Part shown: one piece after another, positions 1 through 4,904 of the stretch
How the letters are laid out: each line of letters opens with the position of its first letter
How positions within the stretch are numbered: the stretch's first letter is position 1
NCBI GenBank assembly: GCA_023436745.1
Contig: JAEZHZ010000383.1
Coordinates: 1-13,168 of the forward strand
DNA from: Pseudomonadota bacterium
GTDB lineage: Bacteria; Pseudomonadota; Alphaproteobacteria; Rhizobiales; Devosiaceae
Length of the DNA: 13,168 nucleotides
Reading direction: 5' to 3'
The notes under the pieces: generated by a model
Database searches by the model: none
What the model was told of the DNA's origin: nothing
Seen by the model: only the letters and a program-made list of their open reading frames with translations
Program-made: the position numbers and the translations under genes

Positions 1-492
1 CGGCGCAGCACCGAGGCCAGTGCCGCCATCGGCCAGCTGCGCGAGGCGCTTGCAAGCCGTGACGAGCGGAAGGCTTCGGCGGAACTCGAGGTCGCGGAAG
101 CGCGCATCGCCAGTGCCGAAACGCGACTCAACGAGATCCTGGGCGAGGAACAGGTAGTCAGCACCAACCGCGTCCCCCTGCTGGCCGACGCGCTGGGCGA
201 AGACGATGCGTTGGTGGCACTCAGGGACATGGTCCTGGGCGTGGAGGACGCCATCCTCTCCGAAAAGTCCATCGACGAGGCGGCTCTTCGTGACAGACTG
301 GGCAAGATCGCGAGCCGGGTCAGTCACATAGTCTACGCGTCCGAGCCTGCCGAGACGGCGCGGCCCGAGGAGAGCCTGTTCGACCGCGTGCAGCGCTTTG
401 CCGACGAGGACCTCGAAACAGTGGAGGCGGCCGATCCGCAGCGCCGCGTCACCGAGCGCATGTCGGCACTTCAGGAAATCCTGGGACGGTGA
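1..492 (+). CDS. C-terminal part of a coiled-coil protein, function unknown (5' end outside window)
   Basis: The frame is open from base 1 and ends at TGA 490-492, so the last 163 residues of a longer protein are visible. The first 50 or so residues are rich in Ala, Glu and Arg with almost no Pro or Gly (pieces such as ASAAIGQLREAL and ELEVAEARIASAETRLNEIL), which is typical of a long alpha-helical coiled coil. The rest is acidic and also mostly helical, ending in RMSALQEILGR. No membrane segment, catalytic motif or named domain is recognisable. It converges on the next gene with only 18 bases between the stop codons and no obvious terminator hairpin. It could be the tail of a cytoskeletal, division or chromosome-associated protein, but nothing visible decides this. 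That it is coding is likely, given high GC and sustained openness; function is not claimed. Confidence 0.75.
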   Translation, partial: RRSTEASAAIGQLREALASRDERKASAELEVAEARIASAETRLNEILGEEQVVSTNRVPLLADALGEDDALVALRDMVLGVEDAILSEKSIDEAALRDRLGKIASRVSHIVYASEPAETARPEESLFDRVQRFADEDLETVEAADPQRRVTERMSALQEILGR

Positions 493-510
493 CCGCCTCT
501 TAGGATGCCC

Positions 511-858
511 CTACTCCGCGACGATCACCACGCGACGAAGTTCTTCCCCTGACACCTGGTCGAACACCAGCAGGACCGTCTCGCCCGCGGCGCGATAAGT
601 CACGTTGATCGCGCCTTCGGCAACCACAGCCGAAAGAACATCGGCTCCGGCGGGCACGGACACCGCCTCGGCTACCACGGCGGGGGGCGCATCGCGCATC
701 ACCCGATAGACAAGTGCGAAGCCAATCGCCATAAAGCCCAGCAGCAGGACGCCGATTGCCACGGCGAACGAGCGTCGCGCCCTGCCCATCAGCGCCATCG
801 CCTCTGGCGAGAGTGCTTCGACTTCCGGCCCGGTGCCGGTCTTTTCAGGATCATGCAT
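511..858 (-). CDS. Small single-pass inner-membrane protein, uncharacterised (DUF6476-like)
   Basis: 115 residues from ATG 858-856 to TAG 513-511. A hydrophilic, slightly acidic N-terminus (about 1-29) with positive charges just before the membrane (GRARRS, 25-30) is followed by one strong hydrophobic span (about 31-52) and a C-terminal domain of about 60 residues predicted to lie outside the cytoplasm. That domain looks beta-rich, ending in alternating hydrophobic strands (ETVLLVFD, then ELRRVVIVAE). Length and layout resemble small alphaproteobacterial proteins I recall as DUF6476, often found beside an RluA-family synthase; this is memory, not a search. No reaction or partner can be inferred. 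Its start codon overlaps that of the divergent pseudouridine synthase gene, so its promoter must lie inside that gene. No clear ribosome-binding site precedes the ATG, so a start at Met21 or Met24 remains possible. Confidence 0.7.
   Translation of the reverse strand: MHDPEKTGTGPEVEALSPEAMALMGRARRSFAVAIGVLLLGFMAIGFALVYRVMRDAPPAVVAEAVSVPAGADVLSAVVAEGAINVTYRAAGETVLLVFDQVSGEELRRVVIVAE
846..850 (+). promoter_or_regulatory. Ribosome-binding site of the rluD-type gene
   Basis: CAGGA six bases before ATG 857 decides the start of the pseudouridine synthase gene. It lies inside the first codons of the opposite-strand membrane-protein gene. Confidence 0.55.
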
Positions 859-1882
859 GGCGGAAGATACCGAATTCGAGTTCGAGGGCGAGCCCGTTAC
901 CGTTGCGGTCGACGAGGCCATGGCGGGCGGCCGGCTTGATGCGGTGCTGGCGGGCGAACATGCGCTGCTGAGCCGCAACCGGATCAAGGACCTGATCCTG
1001 AACGGTGCTGTCACTATCGACGGCCGTCCGGTCAGCGAACCCAAATACCGGCTCAAGGCCGGCGAGACAATCGTCCTTCTGGCCCCGCCTCCGGAAGATG
1101 CGGAGCCCGAGCCCGAGAACATCCCGCTCGATATCCTCTACGAGGACGACCAGCTGATCGTCGTCAACAAGCCGGTAGGCATGGTGGTCCATCCCGCGCC
1201 GGGTTCGCCGAGTGGCACCCTGGTGAATGCGGTGCTGTTTCATTGCGGCGATACCCTCAAGGGCATCGGCGGCGTCAAGCGCCCGGGGGTCGTACACCGG
1301 CTCGACCGCGATACCTCGGGGGTCATGGTTGTGGCCAAGACGGAGCAGGCGCACCGTCATCTTGCCGAACAGTTCGCCGACCACGGCCGCACCGGGCCGT
1401 TGCACCGCGCCTATATCGCCTTCGCCTGGGGCATGACCGAGGCCGCACGCGGCACCGTCGAAGCCCCGCTTGGCCGTGACAATAACAACCGCCTGAAACA
1501 GGCAGTCCGCAAGGACGGCCGTGAAGCCATCACCCACTACCTGGTAGAGGCCCGTTACGGTGGTGACGGATGGGACATAACCCGGCTGGTCTGCCAACTC
1601 GAGACCGGGCGCACCCACCAGATTCGCGTGCATATGGCTCACATCGGCCATCCGCTCGTTGCCGACAGCGTCTATGCGTCGGGCTATGCCACCAAGGTGA
1701 ACAAGCTGCCGGACGATGTGGGTAGCGTCGTCCGTGCTCTGGGGCGCCAGGCGCTGCACGCTGCGGAACTGGGTTTCGAGCACCCCACTACGGGCGAGGA
1801 GATGCTGTTCGAAGCACCGCTTCCGGACGACCTTGCAGCCTTGGATGAAGCGCTGGAGCCTTATAACCGCGCCTTTGCCTGA
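857..1882 (+). CDS. rluD: RluA/RluD-family 23S rRNA pseudouridine synthase
   Basis: A 341-residue cytoplasmic enzyme that isomerises specific uridines in RNA to pseudouridine. The N-terminus carries an S4-type RNA-binding domain (about 25-75; RLDAVLAG, then LSRNRIKDLILNGAVTIDG). It is followed by the synthase domain with the family signature HRLDRDTSG at 147-155, where Asp150 is the expected catalytic residue. The conserved GRTHQIRVHMAHIGHP block lies at 251-266. An S4 domain plus this length fits RluD (helix 69 of 23S rRNA) or RluC; RluD is the more usual label, but the site specificity is inferred. ATG 857 is preferred because AGGA (847-850) sits 6 bases upstream. An in-frame GTG at 833 would extend it by 8 residues without a better site. 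It is divergent from the small membrane protein, with start codons overlapping in CATG 856-859, and upstream of rpoH. Confidence 0.92.
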   Translation: MAEDTEFEFEGEPVTVAVDEAMAGGRLDAVLAGEHALLSRNRIKDLILNGAVTIDGRPVSEPKYRLKAGETIVLLAPPPEDAEPEPENIPLDILYEDDQLIVVNKPVGMVVHPAPGSPSGTLVNAVLFHCGDTLKGIGGVKRPGVVHRLDRDTSGVMVVAKTEQAHRHLAEQFADHGRTGPLHRAYIAFAWGMTEAARGTVEAPLGRDNNNRLKQAVRKDGREAITHYLVEARYGGDGWDITRLVCQLETGRTHQIRVHMAHIGHPLVADSVYASGYATKVNKLPDDVGSVVRALGRQALHAAELGFEHPTTGEEMLFEAPLPDDLAALDEALEPYNRAFA

Positions 1883-1922
1883 GCCGCCGCAGGAACGCCG
1901 ACGTCCCGCCAGTCGAGCATGC

Positions 1923-1954
1923 AGGAACCAATGCGCACAATCTGCATTGTTCCT
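1923..1954. repeat. Inverted repeat between rluD and rpoH
   Basis: AGGAACCAATGC (1923-1934) and GCATTGTTCCT (1944-1954) pair over 11 base pairs with one bulged C and a 9-base loop. It lies 41 bases after the pseudouridine synthase stop and directly upstream of the candidate rpoH promoter. No run of T follows, so it is a poor intrinsic terminator. A protein-binding operator for rpoH or a weak processing/termination hairpin for the upstream gene are both possible. Confidence 0.5.
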
Positions 1955-1956
1955 CC

Positions 1957-1985
1957 CTTACAATAGCCTCATTGCGTCCTATATA
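1957..1985 (+). promoter_or_regulatory. Candidate sigma70-type promoter for rpoH
   Basis: CTTACA (1957-1962, 4 of 6 to TTGACA), a 17-base spacer, then TATATA (1980-1985, 4 of 6 to TATAAT) inside the AT-rich run TATATATAT 1980-1988. This is the most AT-rich spot in the gap. Transcription would begin near 1992, giving a leader of about 85 bases. No CTTGAA/CCCCAT-type heat-shock promoter was seen. Prediction by eye only. Confidence 0.35.
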
Positions 1986-1998
1986 TATCCATCGTCGA

Positions 1999-2028
1999 TT
2001 GCCGATGGGCCATTGTGGCCATTGGCGA
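1999..2028 (+). promoter_or_regulatory. Predicted hairpin in the rpoH leader RNA
   Basis: An upper stem GGCCA (2008-2012) pairs with TGGCC (2016-2020) around a 3-base loop. A lower stem TTGCC (1999-2003) pairs with GGCGA (2024-2028, one G-U pair), the two stems being separated by a small internal loop. The hairpin contains the direct repeat GGCCATTG (2008-2015, 2017-2024). It would be near the 5' end of a transcript from the candidate promoter, but it does not cover the ribosome-binding site at 2065-2070. Confidence 0.35.
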
Positions 2029-2064
2029 CCGGCGCTATCCGCCCGCATCGCGGGGGAACATGAA

Positions 2065-2070
2065 AGGGGG
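2065..2070 (+). promoter_or_regulatory. Ribosome-binding site of rpoH
   Basis: AGGGGG seven bases before ATG 2078 fixes the rpoH start there rather than at the in-frame ATG 2060, which lies just upstream of this site and has no comparable site of its own. Confidence 0.6.
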
Positions 2071-2077
2071 TGCGTAC

Positions 2078-2947
2078 ATGGCCCAGTCCAATCTTCCGGT
2101 TCTCTCATCCGAAGGTGGCCTCAGCCGCTATTTGCAGGAAATCCGCAAGTTTCCGATGCTCGAGGCCAACGAAGAGTACATGCTCGCCAAGCGCTATCAG
2201 GAGCACGGTGACCCCGGCGCCGCCCAGAAACTCATCACCAGCCACCTCCGCCTGGTGGCAAAGATCGCCATGGGATACCGCGGCTACGGCCTGCCGATCT
2301 CCGAAGTCATCTCGGAGGGCAACGTCGGCCTCATGCATGCGGTGAAGCGCTTCGAGCCCGAGAAGGGCTTCCGTCTTGCGACTTACGCTATGTGGTGGAT
2401 CCGCGCCGCCATCCAGGAATACGTCCTGCGCTCGTGGAGCCTCGTCAAGATCGGTACCACCGCCGCGCAGAAGCGACTGTTCTTCAACCTGCGCAAGGTG
2501 AAGGGACAGATCGCGGCACTGGACGACGGAAGCCTGCACCCGGACCAGGTCAAGCAGATCGCCAACACGCTCAACGTCACCGAACAGGACGTCGTGCAGA
2601 TGAACGCGCGCCTCAGCGGCGATGCGTCGCTGAACTCGCCCATGCGCGCGGACGAGGGCTCGTCCGAGTGGCAGGACTGGCTGGTCGACGATACGCCGAG
2701 CCAGGAAACTGCACTTGGGGAATCGCAGGAGCTGGATGAGCGGCTTGGCTTGCTCAGCCAGGCGATGGACGTGCTCAACGAACGCGAGCGCGCGATCTTC
2801 CAGGCACGTCGCCTGCAGGACAATCCTTCCACGCTCGAGCAACTGGCACAGCAATACGATGTCAGCCGCGAACGCATTCGCCAGATCGAGGTTCGAGCCT
2901 TCGAGAAGGTGCAGGATGCCGTGAAAAAGGCGGCAGCGGCAAACTAG
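2078..2947 (+). CDS. rpoH: RNA polymerase heat-shock sigma factor RpoH (sigma32)
   Basis: 289 residues, the normal length for alphaproteobacterial RpoH (about 285-300). It directs RNA polymerase to chaperone and protease promoters. Region 1.2 starts with GGLSRYLQEIRKFPML (13-28). Region 2 holds the block around 54-123, including GNVGLMHAVKRFEPEKGFRLA (a 2.1-2.2 core element) and ATYAMWWIRAAIQEYVLRSW (2.3-2.4, 101-120). The RpoH-specific box QKRLFFNLRKVKG at 131-143 separates it from the housekeeping sigma factor. Region 4.2 has the helix-turn-helix with VSRERIRQIEVRAFEKVQ (262-279). The sequence is closest, by memory, to rhizobial RpoH1. The start at 2078 is set by the AGGGGG site; upstream in-frame ATGs at 2015 and 2060 would add unconserved residues. 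It is followed by a strong GC hairpin. Confidence 0.97.
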   Translation: MAQSNLPVLSSEGGLSRYLQEIRKFPMLEANEEYMLAKRYQEHGDPGAAQKLITSHLRLVAKIAMGYRGYGLPISEVISEGNVGLMHAVKRFEPEKGFRLATYAMWWIRAAIQEYVLRSWSLVKIGTTAAQKRLFFNLRKVKGQIAALDDGSLHPDQVKQIANTLNVTEQDVVQMNARLSGDASLNSPMRADEGSSEWQDWLVDDTPSQETALGESQELDERLGLLSQAMDVLNERERAIFQARRLQDNPSTLEQLAQQYDVSRERIRQIEVRAFEKVQDAVKKAAAAN

Positions 2948-2970
2948 CCGCAAAAACCGACAAGTATCGG

Positions 2971-3000
2971 AATGCCCGGCCTCGCGCCGGGCGTTCTTGT
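2971..3000. terminator. Terminator hairpin between rpoH and thiN
   Basis: GCCCGGC (2974-2980) and GCCGGGC (2986-2992) form a 7-bp GC stem with a 5-base loop, extended by one G-T and two A-T pairs (2971-2973 with 2993-2995). A T-rich tail (GTTCTTGTTC) follows on the plus strand, fitting rpoH termination. On the minus strand a small stem CCGA/TCGG (2957-2970) followed by five T could aid termination of the convergent thiN transcript. Confidence 0.7.
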
Positions 3001-3006
3001 TCAGGG

Positions 3007-3711
3007 CTATGCCTGCCCGGTCGTCGAGCCGGTCGCCATCAGGTCCCACAAGCGCTCCCGCTGCAGGATCAGCAGCCACGGCGCGGCTCCCTCGGGCGTG
3101 ATCTCGACCTGCCCTCCCAGCCCCTGGTTGGAGGTGCCAAGCAGCCCGCCCGGGCGCATGTGCAATCCATCAAGCGGATAGAGCAGGCCCGTAGACCCGA
3201 TGAAGCTGATCGGCTCAAGGGGATGTATGGAGATGCGCTCTCCCGGGGCTGCCTCAAACCGGGTCGCTCCAACCACCGCCATCGCGACGTCGACCTCGTC
3301 CACCAGCATCAACCGGCGTCGCGGCGCATATTCCAGCACCGCACTGAGCGCGGCCAGCGTGTGATCGAGCCTCTTGCCGGTCATGCCGAGTGCCAGCGTC
3401 ACCGGTGCACTGGTCGAATAGAGCGCCTTCTGGAAGTCCGTCGTGGTCTGCTCGGGGATGTGATGGACGACCGTGCGCTGTTCCCAGGCGGCACGATCAG
3501 CAAGGGAGTCGAGATCCCCCACGATGGCGACAGGCTCCAGCCCCGCCGCGGCTATGACGTCCGCGCCGCCATCGGCCCCTACAAGCGAGACGCCTCGCTC
3601 TTCAAGGTCGCGCAGCAGCGAGGGGTCCACGGCGCCGCCGCCGACAATGGCGAGGGGCCCCTCGAATCGCAGGGTTGGGGCGACCTCCCCCGATCGGACT
3701 TGCACTGTCAC
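3007..3711 (-). CDS. thiN: Thiamine pyrophosphokinase
   Basis: Transfers pyrophosphate from ATP to thiamine, making the cofactor TPP in the cytoplasm. With GTG 3711 as start the protein has 234 residues, near the usual 210-230. Family motifs appear in order: ADGGAD (46-51), VGDLDS (64-69), TTDFQKAL (90-97, the acidic metal/ATP site), GMTGKRLDH (109-117) and LGTSN (191-195). The open frame continues to an ATG at 3861, but those 50 codons run antisense through the TPP riboswitch and look unlike the family, so a GTG at 3711 (or 3705) is preferred. No strong ribosome-binding site is visible. A TTTAAT (-10-like, 3726-3721 on the minus strand) close to the GTG would allow a nearly leaderless message. 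It is divergent from thiBPQ, so salvage and activation of thiamine sit together. Function is firm; the start is uncertain. Confidence 0.88.
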   Translation of the reverse strand: MTVQVRSGEVAPTLRFEGPLAIVGGGAVDPSLLRDLEERGVSLVGADGGADVIAAAGLEPVAIVGDLDSLADRAAWEQRTVVHHIPEQTTTDFQKALYSTSAPVTLALGMTGKRLDHTLAALSAVLEYAPRRRLMLVDEVDVAMAVVGATRFEAAPGERISIHPLEPISFIGSTGLLYPLDGLHMRPGGLLGTSNQGLGGQVEITPEGAAPWLLILQRERLWDLMATGSTTGQA

Positions 3712-3727
3712 GGAACGCTCATTAAAC
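3700..3727 (+). promoter_or_regulatory. Possible thiBPQ promoter inside the 5' end of thiN
   Basis: The riboswitch begins near 3734, so the thiB promoter must lie upstream of it, overlapping the start of thiN. The best match by eye is TTGCAC (3700-3705), a 16-base spacer and TTAAAC (3722-3727), which would start transcription at about 3734. The match is weak (about 3 of 6 in each box), and the position is the main argument. Confidence 0.25.
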
Positions 3728-3733
3728 GTGGGC

Positions 3734-3824
3734 TCGTCTCGCTGGGGTGTTCCGCGTTGCCGGAACTGAGAAATTACCCATTGAACCTGAACCAGGTCAT
3801 GCTGGCGGAGGAAGTTCGAGATGG
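3734..3824 (+). ncRNA. TPP riboswitch (THI element) controlling thiBPQ
   Basis: All conserved parts of the thiamine pyrophosphate aptamer are present in order. P1 is TCTCG (3737-3741) with CGAGA (3817-3821), with a few wobble pairs outside. GGGGTG lies at 3744-3749, with P2 closed by GGGT/ACCC (3745-3748 with 3776-3779). P3 is a perfect GTTCCG/CGGAAC stem (3749-3754, 3761-3766). The invariant CTGAGA is at 3766-3771 and GAACCTGA at 3783-3790. P4/P5 has CCAG/CTGG (3792-3795, 3802-3805) and ATGCTGGCG at 3799-3807. CTGAGA binds the pyrimidine ring of TPP and the P4/P5 side holds the pyrophosphate through metal ions. The short 6-base P3 loop is the compact bacterial form. Its place just upstream of the thiamine transporter fits feedback repression by the end product. 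Confidence 0.95.
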
Positions 3825-3827
3825 CAA

Positions 3828-3845
3828 GGGCGCCTGCGCGCGCCC
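3828..3845 (+). promoter_or_regulatory. GC hairpin directly after the TPP aptamer
   Basis: GGGCGC (3828-3833) and GCGCCC (3840-3845) form a perfect 6-bp stem with a 6-base loop, four bases after the aptamer. It resembles the stem of a terminator but no T-run follows (next bases CAACCCATTG), so it is better read as part of the expression platform or as a structural spacer. Confidence 0.5.
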
Positions 3846-3858
3846 CAACCCATTGACG

Positions 3859-3892
3859 CATCCCTCAACGCATGACCGCACACGAAGGGATG
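3859..3892 (+). promoter_or_regulatory. Ribosome-binding-site sequestering hairpin of thiB
   Basis: CATCCCT (3859-3865) is perfectly complementary to AGGGATG (3886-3892), which contains most of the thiB ribosome-binding site GAAGGGA (3884-3890). Pairing would hide the site and leave the ATG at 3897 just outside the stem, with a 20-base loop. This is the classical layout of a translational OFF switch downstream of a TPP aptamer. Which fold TPP favours is inferred from known riboswitch logic. Confidence 0.6.
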
Positions 3893-3896
3893 AGCC

Positions 3897-4904
3897 ATGC
3901 TCAACACTACCCGTCTCGCTGCTGCGGTCCTTCTTGGAATGGGCGCCGCGCCTCTTATCGCAGAAGAAGTACCGATCCTGACCGTCTACACCTATGACGG
4001 CTTTGCTGCCGAATGGGGGCCTGGTCCGGGATTGAAGGCGGGCTTCGAAGCGATCTGCGGCGGCTGCATTGTCGAGTTCGTTGCGGCCGATTCATCTATC
4101 GGCGCGCTGCGGCGCGTTCAACTCGAGGGCGACACGACCGAGGCCGATCTCATCGTTGGCCTCGATACGGCGATCGCAGGCGAGGCACGGGCCACGGGGC
4201 TGTTTGCCGAACATGGTCTCTCATTAGAGGATGTCACGGTTCCCGGTGGGTGGAACGACCCCACATTCGTGCCGGTGGACTATGCCCACTTCGCTTTCGT
4301 CTACGACACCGACACAGTGACTTCCCCGCCGACCTCCTTCGAGGAACTGATCGCACTACCGGAGGACTTCAAGATCGTCATCCAGGACCCACGCTCTGCA
4401 ACGCCAGGCCTCGGCCTCGTGCTGTGGGTCAAGGCGGCCTATGGGGACCGCGCCGCGGAGATCTGGCAGGGCCTCAAGCCTCACATCCTGACTGTCACGC
4501 GTGACTGGAGCGAGAGCTACAACCTCTTCCTTTCGGGGGAGGCCGACATGGCCCTCTCGTATACCACGTCCCCGGCATATCACGTCGTCGCCGAAAACGA
4601 CGACACCATCCAGGCGGCGCTGTTCGAGGAGGGGCACTTCCCGCAGACAGAAGTCGCCGGCATCCTCGTGTCCTCTGACAAGCAGCAACTGGCCAGCGAG
4701 TTCCTCGCCTACCTCGCTTCACCACAGGGCCAGGCTATCATCCCGACGACCAACTGGATGTTCCCGGTTGTCGATCTCGGCGACGAACTTGACCCTGCCT
4801 TTGCTGCCCTGCCGCAGCCGGCCAAGACACTGACGCTCACCGATGCGGACATCGAAGCCAACTCCGCCGACTGGATCGAGGAGATGCTGACCGCTATCCA
4901 GTGA
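3897..4904 (+). CDS. thiB: Periplasmic thiamine/TPP-binding protein of ABC importer
   Basis: 335 residues; captures thiamine, thiamine phosphate and TPP in the periplasm and delivers them to ThiPQ. A Sec signal peptide is visible: Lys-free short n-region with Arg6, hydrophobic core 7-20, and probable cleavage after Ala22 (LIA, then EEVP). The mature protein matches E. coli TbpA/ThiB by memory throughout: LTVYTYDGFAAEWGPGP (28-44), ADLIVGLD (83-90), VPGGWN (115-120), QDPRSATPGLGL (163-174), WSESYNLFLSGEADM (204-218), SYTTSPAYH (221-229) and NWMFPV (286-291). The aromatic residues in the last three blocks correspond to ligand-pocket positions in the family. Cys54 and Cys57 could form a disulfide. 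The ribosome-binding site GAAGGGA lies 6 bases before the ATG and is subject to the TPP riboswitch. It is first gene of the thiBPQ operon; its stop overlaps the thiP start. Confidence 0.96.
   Translation: MLNTTRLAAAVLLGMGAAPLIAEEVPILTVYTYDGFAAEWGPGPGLKAGFEAICGGCIVEFVAADSSIGALRRVQLEGDTTEADLIVGLDTAIAGEARATGLFAEHGLSLEDVTVPGGWNDPTFVPVDYAHFAFVYDTDTVTSPPTSFEELIALPEDFKIVIQDPRSATPGLGLVLWVKAAYGDRAAEIWQGLKPHILTVTRDWSESYNLFLSGEADMALSYTTSPAYHVVAENDDTIQAALFEEGHFPQTEVAGILVSSDKQQLASEFLAYLASPQGQAIIPTTNWMFPVVDLGDELDPAFAALPQPAKTLTLTDADIEANSADWIEEMLTAIQ

Noticed and set aside
833..856. GTG 833 as start of the pseudouridine synthase
   Set aside because: ATG 857 has AGGA six bases upstream, and the extra eight residues run deeper into the opposite gene.
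851..1783. Long minus-strand open frame opposite rluD
   Set aside because: It lies fully antisense to a well-supported enzyme gene, a common effect in GC-rich DNA, and its translation shows no recognisable domain.
1980..1988. TATATATAT as a microsatellite or mobile-element target duplication
   Set aside because: Too short and single; it is more simply a -10 region in the rpoH promoter.
2015..2077. Earlier in-frame rpoH starts at 2015 and 2060
   Set aside because: Neither has a good ribosome-binding site; ATG 2078 has AGGGGG at the proper distance and gives the family's usual N-terminus.
2105..3079. Long minus-strand open frame opposite rpoH
   Set aside because: Antisense to clear RpoH coding sequence and crossing the rpoH terminator hairpin.
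3828..3845. Hairpin after the aptamer as an intrinsic terminator
   Set aside because: The stem is good but is followed by CAACCCATTG rather than a T-run, while a separate stem covers the ribosome-binding site, so translational control is the better reading.
3712..3861. An N-terminal extension of thiN starting at ATG 3861
   Set aside because: These 50 codons are antisense to the TPP riboswitch, whose conserved bases explain the sequence, and they add residues unlike the thiamine pyrophosphokinase family.
3160..3981. Plus-strand open frame opposite thiN
   Set aside because: Antisense to thiN, then runs through the riboswitch and into thiB out of frame; no domain recognisable.
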